Shown here piece by piece: positions 18,230 to 27,981 of a stretch of 64,000 nucleotides of DNA (position 1 is its first letter; each line of letters begins with the position of its first letter). The DNA comes from Vibrio albus (GTDB lineage: Bacteria; Pseudomonadota; Gammaproteobacteria; Enterobacterales; Vibrionaceae). The position numbers were made by a program, and so were the translations under genes. The notes below the pieces were generated by a model. The model was not told the origin of the DNA. It searched no databases and worked only from the letters and a program-made list of their open reading frames with translations. The DNA is taken from NCBI RefSeq assembly GCF_003144035.1, contig NZ_QFWT01000001.1, forward strand, positions 620,001 to 684,000, read 5' to 3'.

Positions 18230-19695
18230 TATATTCCTGCCTCTATTAAGTGTCCGACTTCTTCTGTGATTAACTTCAGTATGATCGCTAAAATATCACC
18301 TGTATTTTGAGCCTGGTAGGTGTTATCCGTTCCAACACAATTAACCAGTGCCTCATTGGTGGATACATCATAATCAAAACCAATCAAGACAATCTTGGAA
18401 CTCACCTGATAGTTCTTACTGGTTACCTGAGCATCCAGTGTATCGGTTATAGTGGTACACATCCCGGCATTAACCAGAGAGGTGGTTATTGCTGGATAAT
18501 TATCCATTCCATCCGATAATATAATCAGTAACCGTCTTGGGTTATCCCCATCTGCTGCAATCTGCGCCCCCCGGATAAGCCCTTCATAAGAAGACGTCCC
18601 CCAGTCTGGATAAAACGCGGCTATCTGGTTATTGAATGCATTAAAACGTGAGGTGTCTCCAGGAGGAGCCGTCGCATCGCCAGCAGTCAGCGCTATATCA
18701 TAAAAATAAGCGCCATTTTCATCAAAAAACAGTTTATCCGAACCAGATGCTCCGTCTCCTGCCCAGATGGTTTTCTCATCACAGGTTGTTTTTACATCAA
18801 AAATAGCGCCTACCGTATCTGAAGCACTATTATTAATATATTGATTATATTGACATAAATCTGCCTGGGCTCCAGGTTCTGGTACGTAATAAGTCGCATA
18901 CCAGCCAGCATCATACCCACTGACAGTATATGGATTATCCGTACAATCTCCTGTTATATAGGGATTATCCGTACACCCTCCGGCAGGATCCGAAGTTATT
19001 GAACTTCGGTCAGCTAACTGTTGCGTCACCGAATTAAAGCCGACATAACCCACCGTACTGTCATCCAGATTCTTCAGGCCGTTGTACTGAGAAACATAAT
19101 CGGTCACATCTTCAATAACATCCTTAAGATCCAAGTATTTAGCCTGTGTGCCGCCAGTCCAGTCATCATTCATGGTGTCAGAAAAATCTGAAATAAACAC
19201 AATATCAATCGCCTGGTTCTGATACTTTCTGGCCGCACCTGTTGACTTCACATCATAGCTATCACCAAAGGTATTATCGTCTTTAAAGATGGTTTCATGA
19301 GTTGTGGACGCCTCAACCGTGTACTCAAAATATCTGGGATCGTCGTCATTCTCCGGTGCAACTTCAGATTTAGTGATGTCCGGATCGACGGTACCTTGCA
19401 TACCCTGCATATATTCTGTTATATAAGCCGTCGCAATTTCCTTGTTCCTCACCCATCCCTTATACGCTTCAGAGGATTCATCAGCAGTAGAATCATTCGG
19501 ATTATTTTCGGCGGCTAATGCCAAACTCGCAATCTCCAGTGCATCATCTAAACGCGCTTCGTTCTGCATCATTCTGGCACCATCAATAGCGATACTAAAC
19601 AGACTAAACATAATCGGAGCCACTAGCACAAAAATAATTGCGGCATGACCTTTTTGTCTGAAGCGACCTATTTTCAAATCTGTCCTTATTTTCAT
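18229..19695 (-). CDS. tadG: TadG, von Willebrand A-type pilus protein (tad2)
   Basis: This 488-residue protein has a pilin-like N-terminus (GHAAIIFVLVAPIMFSLFSIAI) and a vWA-like domain. The MIDAS position reads DFSDTM instead of the DFSGSM of the tad1 copy, so a Thr replaces the second Ser; a later LIILSDGMDNYP is also present. The middle third differs almost completely from tad1 TadG. A tandem 30-bp duplication (18932-18975) doubles a short Cys-Thr-Asp-Asn-Pro-Tyr segment. It overlaps the downstream OmpA-like gene by 1 bp. In the family TadG is needed for pilus formation; the specific partner is unknown. Confidence 0.87.
   Translation of the reverse strand: MKIRTDLKIGRFRQKGHAAIIFVLVAPIMFSLFSIAIDGARMMQNEARLDDALEIASLALAAENNPNDSTADESSEAYKGWVRNKEIATAYITEYMQGMQGTVDPDITKSEVAPENDDDPRYFEYTVEASTTHETIFKDDNTFGDSYDVKSTGAARKYQNQAIDIVFISDFSDTMNDDWTGGTQAKYLDLKDVIEDVTDYVSQYNGLKNLDDSTVGYVGFNSVTQQLADRSSITSDPAGGCTDNPYITGDCTDNPYTVSGYDAGWYATYYVPEPGAQADLCQYNQYINNSASDTVGAIFDVKTTCDEKTIWAGDGASGSDKLFFDENGAYFYDIALTAGDATAPPGDTSRFNAFNNQIAAFYPDWGTSSYEGLIRGAQIAADGDNPRRLLIILSDGMDNYPAITTSLVNAGMCTTITDTLDAQVTSKNYQVSSKIVLIGFDYDVSTNEALVNCVGTDNTYQAQNTGDILAIILKLITEEVGHLIEAGI
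18932..18975. repeat. Short tandem duplication inside tadG of tad2
   Basis: GGATTATCCGTACA occurs at 18932-18945 and again at 18962-18975, an exact 30-bp period. In the encoded protein this doubles the segment CTDNPY with one following variable triplet. The frame is preserved. tadG of tad1 has no such repeat. Confidence 0.85.
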
Positions 19696-19697
19696 GT

Positions 19698-20291
19698 CTA
19701 CCTCCCTACCGCGACTGAAGTAGAACTTACTCTTTCAAAGCCACTACTTAGAAGATCAGCGACCAAATTATCCGTATCATAACAAAGCGTGATCCGGTAA
19801 ATAGGAGGATGTCTTTCCAGAGTAGTGGTAATTCTTAAGTCAGCCTCTATATCGGCAAGCGTCTGACCAACGCTGCACACTAATGTCCCCGAATTATATA
19901 CAACCAGAGTATTAGGGGTGTTATCTGTGTAGGTTTGTTCCTCCAGACGCATACCAAATTTTGCTTCATCAAATGACCCTGTGATGCGTTTCATCGAATT
20001 TTCCACAACGGTATATATATTAGTTACATGCTCGCCACTCATTGGGTTATTCAGATCAAAACTATCATCCGAACCAGGGGCTGATGCGAGAGTATCACCA
20101 GAATACAGTTGAGTTCGTTCTTTTATAATACTGACAGCAGAGTAAGATAACCGATCCAGCTTTCCTTTCATTGAAATCTTAATGATCGCATCCTGTGCAA
20201 AGGCCAGAAGGACACCAAGCAACAAGCCCACTATTGAGAACTCGATCGCGAACGTACCTTTTTGCCTAAATATCGAATTGAGACCGTTCAT
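19698..20291 (-). CDS. tadF: TadF pseudopilin (tad2)
   Basis: Starting at the ATG at 20291 gives 197 residues. I prefer this to the longer frame from 20378 because it matches the tad1 TadF N-terminus (MNGLNSIFRQKG versus MKGMNSILMARQKG) and the normal short leader. After RQKG comes TFAIEF with Glu5 and a hydrophobic helix, the pseudopilin signature. It overlaps tadE by 26 bp. The C-terminal YRITLCYDTDNLVADLL segment closely resembles the tad1 copy. A peptidase for processing is not encoded in tad2. Confidence 0.85.
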   Translation of the reverse strand: MNGLNSIFRQKGTFAIEFSIVGLLLGVLLAFAQDAIIKISMKGKLDRLSYSAVSIIKERTQLYSGDTLASAPGSDDSFDLNNPMSGEHVTNIYTVVENSMKRITGSFDEAKFGMRLEEQTYTDNTPNTLVVYNSGTLVCSVGQTLADIEADLRITTTLERHPPIYRITLCYDTDNLVADLLSSGFERVSSTSVAVGR

Positions 20292-20799
20292 ATTCCTGTA
20301 CCACAATGATTTCGCGAGAAAACACAGAATTTTTGTCCGAAAAATAACTGAATATACTGTTGTAGTCATAGCTGACATGGTAAATAGCTAACGAACTGCC
20401 TGATTCTGAACCACAAGTGTTATCACCGTTGTCACCCGGTGGAACACATACGTCAGTCACTCCTGCTAAGCTGCTCAGGTTGTCGACATAACGCACCGTC
20501 ATATTGGCTGTCAGGCTGTCAACATCAACAAACTTACTCCAGAAATCGTCCTCACTAATAACTTTTTCGAATATCTTCTGGTAATGACTATCCACATTAT
20601 CAGGATCCAACTCTGTTTTCTTCGCTGAACGGGAAGCTTCTGTAATAGCCAGATCGCAAATAGCGGTAATATAAGAGATATAACTCATCTCTGCCCATGC
20701 TCCGATAAGCAACCAAAAGGCAAAAAATCCCAGGGCAAACTCAATAGAGGCCACCCCTTTTTGCCATGCTTTTCCCAGATGCGATTTAATGCGCTTCAT
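20266..20799 (-). CDS. tadE: TadE pseudopilin (tad2)
   Basis: The 177-residue product has a leader ending WQKG followed by VASIEFALGFFAFW, a Glu5 pseudopilin motif nearly identical to that of tad1 TadE. The C-terminus SYFSDKNSVFSREIIVVQEYER is also conserved between copies. It overlaps tadD by 14 bp and tadF by 26 bp, so translation is coupled. Role: minor pilin-like component at the base or tip of the Flp pilus. Confidence 0.86.
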   Translation of the reverse strand: MKRIKSHLGKAWQKGVASIEFALGFFAFWLLIGAWAEMSYISYITAICDLAITEASRSAKKTELDPDNVDSHYQKIFEKVISEDDFWSKFVDVDSLTANMTVRYVDNLSSLAGVTDVCVPPGDNGDNTCGSESGSSLAIYHVSYDYNSIFSYFSDKNSVFSREIIVVQEYERSQFDI

Positions 20800-21661
20800 A
20801 ATCCGGACCTCTGTCCACTTTTACCTGAATACTGGCGGCTGAACCTTCCTGACTAATAGGTAGCTGATTTGGCTCCTCTTCTTTCTCATTCACTTTACTC
20901 ATCCCCCTGAGTATCAGGAAAATACGCTGGATGTCCTCCTCGCTATAGTCCTGTTCCTTCAGAATCTCTCTTACTGCTTTGTATTCTCCCAATTTGGCAT
21001 AAGCAATAAGCAGGTTCGACGTAATCTGTGTGTCGCCTCCTGTCTTTAAGTATAGCGGCTGAAGCCTTTGCACTGCGGATCGATAGTTCTCTTCAATTAG
21101 ATCGATTACTGCTAAGTTGTTCTTGATAATGGCATCATCGTAATAATGACGACGGGCACTCAGAAAATGCTCTCTGGCAGAAACCAGTTCACCTCGCTCA
21201 GCCTGAATCAACCCCATCAGGTTTTCAGCTTCTGGGTAAGACGCGCTGAGAGATAAAGCGGTCTGTGCATATTGGTAAGCCTCCAGATAGTTACCGGATA
21301 AATAAGCCACACGGGCTTTCAAAAACACAATCTTAGCCGCATGCTCCTCATCCGATTCTATTTCTGTCAGGTGAAAGCTGGCTGACTCGGTATCACCTGA
21401 CTCCAGGTAAGCTTCTATTAATTTAATTCTCGTCTCTGTCGAGTAATTCTCTTTAAGCTGCTGTTTATAAAAAGTAATCAGTTGTTCTCTGTTTGCCGTG
21501 TTTAACAATATCTGTTCTTTAGATTCACTACGTACCTGATCCGCTTGTGCCTGTATGGTCGAATTACCTGATGCACACGCCCCCACCAGAAAAGCAAGTA
21601 ACAGAATACTTCCAGCCCTGCCTATCAAGCGAAACCCGTTAGAAAACCCATTCCCGAACAT
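20786..21661 (-). CDS. tadD: TadD, TPR lipoprotein (tad2)
   Basis: The 291-residue product begins with a signal peptide whose lipobox is LVGAC, then TPR-like repeats over residues 55-235 (YPEAENLMGLIQAERGELVSAREHF is shared with tad1). It should be a periplasmic lipoprotein assisting the secretin. It is 55 residues shorter than its tad1 counterpart because the acidic C-terminal tail is reduced. It starts 5 bp after tadC. Confidence 0.86.
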   Translation of the reverse strand: MFGNGFSNGFRLIGRAGSILLLAFLVGACASGNSTIQAQADQVRSESKEQILLNTANREQLITFYKQQLKENYSTETRIKLIEAYLESGDTESASFHLTEIESDEEHAAKIVFLKARVAYLSGNYLEAYQYAQTALSLSASYPEAENLMGLIQAERGELVSAREHFLSARRHYYDDAIIKNNLAVIDLIEENYRSAVQRLQPLYLKTGGDTQITSNLLIAYAKLGEYKAVREILKEQDYSEEDIQRIFLILRGMSKVNEKEEEPNQLPISQEGSAASIQVKVDRGPDYEAH

Positions 21662-21666
21662 AACCG

Positions 21667-22572
21667 TTACCCCAGCATTCTCATTACCCCCGGAGCCGTG
21701 ATGAGAATCACGATAGGGATCATAATAAACAGAATCAAAGGCACCGACATTTTGGCTGACAGAGAACCGATCTGTTCTTCCAGATTCAGCATCTGTACTT
21801 CCCTGATATCCACCGCTAATGTGGTTAACACCGTATAGATAGACGACCCATACTGCAGGCTCTGATTCAATGTCATCACAAAACTGCGAATTTCTGATGT
21901 TGGTACACGCTTGTACAGTTCTTCCAAAGCTTGCTCCAGCCCAACAATATGCGCCCGGTCATTGGTCCGCTTCAGCATATAAGCCAGGTCACGGTCAAAG
22001 CCCGCCATCTCCTGAGAGAGGTAACTCATCGCCGCTTCAATGGTCATCCCGGTCTGAACACAAACCCCCATCAAATCGAGCAAATAAGGCAACTGGTTAG
22101 AAATATGGCGCTGCAAAGCTTTAGTCCGCATGTCGAGATAAACATCAGGGAAAATAATGGAAATCACGACCCAAACCAGGGCTAAAGCACCGATATATAA
22201 AGTCGTCATTCCTGTCTTAAGCCCTAAGACAACGATAACCCCGACCCCCAGCAACATCAGAAAATACTTGGCGGGTAAAAACCAATGGGCAAAACGCAGA
22301 TTATAAAAGCCAGCCGCAATAAATTTATCAGACACGTCGAGTTTTGATGCGGCAAACAAGTTAGTAACGTATTTTGTGACTTCTTCTGTCGTCTGGGTAT
22401 CAGACTCTTTTTTAGGACCCTTTTCACTCAGACCAAAACGTTTTAGCCTTCGGCTCCGACGAAACTGTTCAAAACCGACATAGACAAAACTCGACAAACC
22501 CACCACAACAAACCAGAGTGCCAGTATCAGTTGAATATGGCTCTGACTAAGCCAAACTATGATTTTGTCCAT
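21667..22572 (-). CDS. tadC: TadC inner-membrane platform protein (tad2)
   Basis: From the ATG at 22572 the protein is 301 residues. This start is chosen over the frame beginning at 22599 because the upstream codons encode a hydrophilic extension absent in tad1, and 22572 overlaps the tadB stop by 1 bp as in tad1. A T2SF domain with ISNQLPYLLDLMGVCVQTGM and DLAYMLKRTNDRAHIVGLEQ is flanked by membrane helices. It cooperates with TadB and TadA. Confidence 0.91.
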   Translation of the reverse strand: MDKIIVWLSQSHIQLILALWFVVVGLSSFVYVGFEQFRRSRRLKRFGLSEKGPKKESDTQTTEEVTKYVTNLFAASKLDVSDKFIAAGFYNLRFAHWFLPAKYFLMLLGVGVIVVLGLKTGMTTLYIGALALVWVVISIIFPDVYLDMRTKALQRHISNQLPYLLDLMGVCVQTGMTIEAAMSYLSQEMAGFDRDLAYMLKRTNDRAHIVGLEQALEELYKRVPTSEIRSFVMTLNQSLQYGSSIYTVLTTLAVDIREVQMLNLEEQIGSLSAKMSVPLILFIMIPIVILITAPGVMRMLG

Positions 22573-23489
22573 CAGCGTACCCTCTTCATGAGTCCCCAAA
22601 CGATACTGATACCAATGAATTCACTGATCAGCATGTAATAGAGGATCGGCCTGCCTGCATCGTTGAACATCACATACTCATAATTCTCTGCGCTGATATA
22701 CTGCATGATGAACAAGAAGATAAAAGGAATAGAGGCCACTATTTTTGCAGACATCCGGGCTTCTGACGTCAGTGCATACTTTTTCTTTTCTATTGCTCTG
22801 GCATCAAACATAAGGCGGTTTAAACGTGTCATCACCTCTTTTAACTGGCCGCCGCGGTGCATATTTGCCCTCAAGGTGATCACAAAGAAATGGAAGGAGG
22901 GATAAGGGAAACGCAAACAGGATTTTTTAAAAACCTCATCCGGCGTATCCCCCATCTGCAGTCGGTCGCCCATTACCTTAAACTCAGCCCCTACATCACC
23001 ATCGAGTGTTTTCCCGACATACATAATGGCGTGCATAATACTTTCACCCGCCGACACCGCACTGGTCAGGATATTCAGAGCATCAGGAAACGCTTCTTCA
23101 AACTGTTTCTGTTCACGTTTTTGCAGCCAGTTATGACCCAGGTGCAGACCCAGTAGAACAATAAGCGTGGTGACGACATATTCATTACCACGAATAAAAC
23201 GAGCATTAATTTCCATTCCGGCAAACACCAACAACGCAAGAAAGCCAGCCGCTTTCAGCAATGGAAATTTGCCCAGCTGTTTGCCGAGATTATGCAGCTT
23301 AATTTCCACTCTCTGCCTGAACGTCCGTTCTGTCAGCGTGCTAAAGTCCACGGCCTGATCATCATTGGCCAGAGAATACACTCTGACCGTCTTGTTATAG
23401 GCTTCCAGATAGTTATGCTTTTTCCTACCGCTGAAAATGCCGACCAGAAGTAAAATGATACCCACACCGACCAATAGAAGATAAATCAT
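22572..23489 (-). CDS. tadB: TadB inner-membrane platform protein (tad2)
   Basis: The 305-residue GspF-like protein has an N-terminal helix, a central helical pair around residues 75-115, a cytoplasmic T2SF domain (FPDALNILTSAVSAGESIMHAI) and C-terminal membrane helices. It overlaps tadA by 4 bp (ATGA) and tadC by 1 bp. It is the platform partner of TadC. Confidence 0.92.
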   Translation of the reverse strand: MIYLLLVGVGIILLLVGIFSGRKKHNYLEAYNKTVRVYSLANDDQAVDFSTLTERTFRQRVEIKLHNLGKQLGKFPLLKAAGFLALLVFAGMEINARFIRGNEYVVTTLIVLLGLHLGHNWLQKREQKQFEEAFPDALNILTSAVSAGESIMHAIMYVGKTLDGDVGAEFKVMGDRLQMGDTPDEVFKKSCLRFPYPSFHFFVITLRANMHRGGQLKEVMTRLNRLMFDARAIEKKKYALTSEARMSAKIVASIPFIFLFIMQYISAENYEYVMFNDAGRPILYYMLISEFIGISIVWGLMKRVR

Positions 23490-24769
23490 ATATACCCCCT
23501 TGCCTGGAACAACGAATCAAGTTGGTCACTCAGACCAAAGAAGCGGGCTTTTTCTACCAGAACAGAGCGTTTCATCAGACCAGCGGTAATAAAGTTCCCT
23601 TCGACACGATCAGCTCCAGGAGTGACCTGTCCGGGTTTAAACCGGAATATTTCTTCCATCACAACACTGGATCCTTCCAGGCCAACCACTTCCGTAATGC
23701 TCATGATTTTCCGAGTACCATCATGCAAGCGACTCACCTGAATAATGAGGTCTATAGCGCTGACAATTGTCCTTCGGATCGCCTCCAGCGGTAAATTACT
23801 GGTCGCCATCATCACCATAGATTCCACCCGCGCTAACGCATCACGAGGAGTGTTTGCGTGAAGGGTTGACATAGAGCCATCGTGCCCGGTATTCATTGCC
23901 TGTAACATCTCAAACGCTTCGGGACCCCGACACTCCCCGACAATAATCCGGTCAGGACGCATACGCAGAGCGTTAATCACCAGATCACGCTGCTTAATAG
24001 CACCGGTATTTTCAATACCAGCTGTACGGGTTTCCAGACGAACAACATGGGGCTGTAACAGCCTTAGTTCCGCCGCATCTTCGATAGTCACAATACGTTC
24101 TTTTTCGGAGATATACTGAGAAAGCGCGTTCAACATGGTGGTTTTACCAGAACCTGTACCACCGGAAATCAGAATATTCAGACGACAACGGGAAGCGATC
24201 ATCAATAGCTGCGCCATTTCATCACTCATGGTACCGTAGCCAATCAGTTTAGGGACATCGATTGCCTGCTTCTTAAACTTACGAATAGAAATGGATGTAC
24301 CGTCAATAGCAATCGGCGGGATAACGATATTCACCCGGCTACCATCTTCCAGACGGGCATCACACAGAGGCATTGAATCATCGACCCGACGACCTATTCT
24401 GCCGGCTATCCGCTTGGCAATCTCGATAACCTGGGCCTCATCCACAAAGGTAATGTCTGACTTTTCAACCAGTCCATCACGCTCTATATATACGTTGTCA
24501 CACCCGTTCACCATGATATCGGTGACAGACTCATCCTCCATCAAAGGCTGGATAGGTCCAAGGCCATGCAGTTCATCCACCAGGCTTTTTACAAACTCAT
24601 GCCTTAACACAAGCGGTACCGTCAGGGACTCTTTATCCACCAGCATGGCGACCGCTTTGGATAACTGTTCGCCCAGCTGGTCATCATCCAGCCTCTGGAT
24701 GGCCTCAGGATCAAGGGCATCAAAGATCTGTCTTCTGAGCGCCTTATAGACTTCTTTTGTTTCACTCAT
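23486..24769 (-). CDS. tadA: TadA/CpaF assembly ATPase (tad2)
   Basis: The 427-residue ATPase has Walker [21 protein letters not shown], Walker [12 protein letters not shown] and [13 protein letters not shown], all matching tad1 TadA. By eye the great majority of aligned residues are identical, with differences concentrated in the N-terminal 130 residues. It powers pilus polymerisation on the cytoplasmic face. It begins 6 bp after tadZ and overlaps tadB by 4 bp. Confidence 0.96.
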   Translation of the reverse strand: MSETKEVYKALRRQIFDALDPEAIQRLDDDQLGEQLSKAVAMLVDKESLTVPLVLRHEFVKSLVDELHGLGPIQPLMEDESVTDIMVNGCDNVYIERDGLVEKSDITFVDEAQVIEIAKRIAGRIGRRVDDSMPLCDARLEDGSRVNIVIPPIAIDGTSISIRKFKKQAIDVPKLIGYGTMSDEMAQLLMIASRCRLNILISGGTGSGKTTMLNALSQYISEKERIVTIEDAAELRLLQPHVVRLETRTAGIENTGAIKQRDLVINALRMRPDRIIVGECRGPEAFEMLQAMNTGHDGSMSTLHANTPRDALARVESMVMMATSNLPLEAIRRTIVSAIDLIIQVSRLHDGTRKIMSITEVVGLEGSSVVMEEIFRFKPGQVTPGADRVEGNFITAGLMKRSVLVEKARFFGLSDQLDSLFQARGYI

Positions 24770-24775
24770 AACGAC

Positions 24776-25999
24776 CTACCTAGAAAATAAGTGGAAGCCT
24801 TTCTTCTCTTCCTCACCAACAATCAGAGAAACAAGTCGGTATAACGCTTTTTCCGGCTTACCCCCGGACATGCAAATCCTTTTACCATCCAGAACCATTG
24901 CATCCAGCTTTTTGATATAAGGAATGACAACGTCTACAGGCTGATGCAGATACTTCTCCACCTCTTCCTGGGTCACTGTCGCGGCAGCGTCAGGAACAAT
25001 ACAGTTCATCACCATATATAGGCGGCAGGATAAGCTGTCTTTATCCTCAACCATCCGCTGCTTGATACGGGCGGCTTCCCTGAGGGCTGAAACCGTCGGG
25101 GTCAGTACCAGAATCATACAGTCAGACAATTCCGCCAACTCTTTGTGGTCAAAACATTGCTGAGAAATCGAGGATAAATCCTCAATCAGGAAATTCACGT
25201 TTTCTGATACCTGAGAGGCCACCGTTTTGGTGTATTCCTTGATATCGGTATTCCCCATCCCCGCCGAGGGAGCCAGAGACAAGACCGAAAGCAACTTGCT
25301 GGATTTATTCAGCATGCTTTGCGCAGAAGTCGGATCCAGCGTTGTCGCAAATGCCCCAGCCCTTATCTGCCGCTTCTCGAACTTCTCCATACCCAGCATA
25401 ATGTCGAGGTTTCCCCCCATATAATCGTTATCCACGACCACACATGACGAGTTTTTCTTTTCGGACAGCAAATACGCCACTTCAGAGCAGATAAACGTGG
25501 TTCCGACCCCACCTTTACAACCGATAATACTGATTTGCTTCGCTTTACGTTTTTTCCCCAGTCCACGGTTACTGTGGCGGTTATCATGCACGCTCAGAAC
25601 AAATTCGATCAGTTCATGCTTGGTAATGGGCCAGAACAGATAGTAAAAACCCATCTGTTTCAGGTTACGAATGGTAGAAATAGCATCTTCACTACCAATA
25701 ACAATCACAGAAGCATCATTGGGTAACAGGTGACTGATCCGCTCTGCATCCCGGCTGATATCCGAACTCTCGTTCAGCTCGATAATGACAATTTCAATCT
25801 GTTCATTCCGGACATGTTCTCTGATATTTTCGTCCGAGTTCACCAGTAGAGCAGGAGGAACCAAACCTTCAAAACGGTAAGCCTCTTTAACCAGGGAGTG
25901 ACATTTTTCAGTCTGATAAAAAAGCACAGAAGTAATTTCCTGTTGCTTTTCAACCTTCTGGTTTTCACCCTTTTTGAGGATATCGACTAAATCAAACAT
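24776..25999 (-). CDS. tadZ: TadZ/CpaE pilus localisation ATPase (tad2)
   Basis: The 407-residue protein has a receiver-like N-terminal region and a MinD/ParA-type ATPase domain with the deviant Walker A GCKGGVGTTFICSE near residue 157. It probably positions the tad2 apparatus at a cell site. The ATG follows GAGGTAAG at good spacing, a stronger initiation signal than the GTG of tad1 tadZ. It is collinear with and closely similar to the tad1 copy. Confidence 0.9.
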   Translation of the reverse strand: MFDLVDILKKGENQKVEKQQEITSVLFYQTEKCHSLVKEAYRFEGLVPPALLVNSDENIREHVRNEQIEIVIIELNESSDISRDAERISHLLPNDASVIVIGSEDAISTIRNLKQMGFYYLFWPITKHELIEFVLSVHDNRHSNRGLGKKRKAKQISIIGCKGGVGTTFICSEVAYLLSEKKNSSCVVVDNDYMGGNLDIMLGMEKFEKRQIRAGAFATTLDPTSAQSMLNKSSKLLSVLSLAPSAGMGNTDIKEYTKTVASQVSENVNFLIEDLSSISQQCFDHKELAELSDCMILVLTPTVSALREAARIKQRMVEDKDSLSCRLYMVMNCIVPDAAATVTQEEVEKYLHQPVDVVIPYIKKLDAMVLDGKRICMSGGKPEKALYRLVSLIVGEEEKKGFHLFSR

Positions 26000-26017
26000 A
26001 TACTTACCTCCCCCCGA

Positions 26018-26563
26018 CTACTCAGTATCCGGCTGGTTCTTTTCCGAATCGCCCATATACCCTGTGTTCAGCATGTTTTCCGGATAAACCATCGATTGCC
26101 AACGTGCACTATCGGTGTAACAGCCAATGTTTGTCTGTCCGAAATTACCGATTTTTTCGTAGTCACACACCTCAACCACAGAACGATACACCATGGTCTG
26201 GAACTTCATATCAAATGGCACCTTACCGGTGGTATCCATCGCTTTGTTCAGGGTAACTTTATCTTTGTTAACCCCCTGTTCCAGAAGGTACTGGTAATAG
26301 TGGTCGGCTAACGCTTTCCCCGGCTTGGTATACCAGACCAGATTCACTTTCTGAGTCGTGACTTTCAGCCAGTGTGACTGCACATAGTTATCCAGCTCCT
26401 GGCGCGCTTTGTCCTGCTTATCTTTTTTGATGGTAATACCAATTGAATATGTCACCGGCACCACCTGGATTTCCGCCCCTTCCCGTTCAGCAATATGCTC
26501 GGCGCAACCGCTTAGTACCACTGATACTCCGGATAAAATCAATAAAGAAAATAAATGTCTCAT
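26018..26563 (-). CDS. rcpB: RcpB/CpaD-like pilus lipoprotein (tad2)
   Basis: The 181-residue lipoprotein has a signal peptide ending VVLSGC. The next stretch AEHIAEREGAEIQVVPVTYS matches tad1 RcpB exactly. A C-terminal extension of about 12 hydrophilic residues (GDSEKNQPDTE) is absent from the tad1 protein. It likely stabilises the RcpA secretin. It overlaps rcpA by 4 bp. Confidence 0.8.
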   Translation of the reverse strand: MRHLFSLLILSGVSVVLSGCAEHIAEREGAEIQVVPVTYSIGITIKKDKQDKARQELDNYVQSHWLKVTTQKVNLVWYTKPGKALADHYYQYLLEQGVNKDKVTLNKAMDTTGKVPFDMKFQTMVYRSVVEVCDYEKIGNFGQTNIGCYTDSARWQSMVYPENMLNTGYMGDSEKNQPDTE

Positions 26564-27906
26564 TGCTTAAACCCTCCGCTGGTCAGGATTTGACGAGCCC
26601 ACATACCTTCTGCTTTGTCATAAGTTCCATCCAGAGCGAAGAAACGGCGCAGTGTCGGTGTTTTTTCCATGGTTGGAAGCTGGACTTCAGACGGATGAAT
26701 AGGCTGAACCAGATTAACGGTCGCGACGATAATCAGCTCTGTTTTGGTTCTTTCTGTTTCAGTGTGTCTGAACAGAGCCCCAAGAATAGGAATATCACCG
26801 ATATAAGGAATCTTCTGCAGGGATTCTCTGTCTTCCGTATTCAATAACCCACCCAGAATAAAGCTCTGACCATCACCAAGCTCAACTGTTGTTCTGGCCC
26901 GGCGGGTTTTCAGTGCCGGCAGACTGAAACTGGCACTGGTATAGGTGTTGTCCAGCGCACTCACTTCCGGCATCAGTGACAGCTTAATCTTGTCGTCACG
27001 CAAGACTTTCGCCATCATTTCGAGACGAACACCGTATTCCCGATACAGCACATTTGTCCCATTATTGGTAACGGTGACGACCGGAATTTCCCCACCGGCA
27101 AGGAAACTCGCGGTCTCACCGGATATTACCGACAGGTTAGGTTCTGCTAGAACCTGCCCTACATTGTCATCACCAATCGCAGTGATGACAGAAATAATAT
27201 CGTCTGCATTAATATTGTTCAGTGGATAGGAAAAAATACCGTTCGAGCCAACATTACTGAGCTGAATCCCAAATTCTTCCAGAAATGAATGGGTCACTTC
27301 AGCAATAGAAAGCTTCACGTTAACCTGCTTGGTTGCGATCACTTCAATATGGTTAACCAGCCCCTTGTACTCATACTTTCGCATGAAGTCCATTTCACTG
27401 CTTCCGCTGTCCAGGTCCCACTCCACGGTGGTGATCTTCGCTTCTTTCCCCAGCAGTTCACCAACCAGCTTGTAGATATCGTCTTTTATCTGTTCGGTTG
27501 CTACTGTCCCGCTCAGTACGGCCTGGTCACCCAGGTTATAAATTTCCACATCACTATCGGGAAAACGTAACTGGATTTGCTGCTGGATCTGCACAAAACT
27601 CCGGTTCACGATAAGTGTTCTTGAAATGAGCGTTCTGCCTTCTTCATCGAAAACAAGAAAAGACGTTGTACCAATCTTTTTACCAAAGAAGACCACCTTG
27701 TTCTTTTCAATAACCTGATAGTCCGCAACTCCTGGTTCAGAGATAAACACCGAACCAATATCAGTAGAAACCTGAATGGTCTTCGCTTCACCTTCAGAGA
27801 GGTTGACAATACGCGCTGCGGACGCAGAGAAACTGCAGACCAACAGAGCAATCACCAGTCCCCGGAGTAACAGAAGAAGTGAACGAATAGAAACATGTGT
27901 ATCCAT
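26560..27906 (-). CDS. rcpA: RcpA/CpaC secretin (tad2)
   Basis: The 448-residue outer-membrane secretin has an N-terminal signal peptide, a pilus-secretin domain starting at ARIVNLSEGEAKTIQV, a BON-like region (DSDVEIYNLGDQAVLSGTVA) and a secretin domain with VLAEPNLSVISGETASFLAG and IPYIGDIPILGALF. It lies 75 bp after rcpC, a wider gap than in tad1 (19 bp). The C-terminal half is almost the same as in tad1. Confidence 0.94.
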   Translation of the reverse strand: MDTHVSIRSLLLLLRGLVIALLVCSFSASAARIVNLSEGEAKTIQVSTDIGSVFISEPGVADYQVIEKNKVVFFGKKIGTTSFLVFDEEGRTLISRTLIVNRSFVQIQQQIQLRFPDSDVEIYNLGDQAVLSGTVATEQIKDDIYKLVGELLGKEAKITTVEWDLDSGSSEMDFMRKYEYKGLVNHIEVIATKQVNVKLSIAEVTHSFLEEFGIQLSNVGSNGIFSYPLNNINADDIISVITAIGDDNVGQVLAEPNLSVISGETASFLAGGEIPVVTVTNNGTNVLYREYGVRLEMMAKVLRDDKIKLSLMPEVSALDNTYTSASFSLPALKTRRARTTVELGDGQSFILGGLLNTEDRESLQKIPYIGDIPILGALFRHTETERTKTELIIVATVNLVQPIHPSEVQLPTMEKTPTLRRFFALDGTYDKAEGMWARQILTSGGFKQ

Positions 27907-27981
27907 ACCACTTTACCTTTATTGTATTTCTGTTGTCTTTCGCAGAATAAAACCGTACAGCCAGACCGGACTACCTGCACT

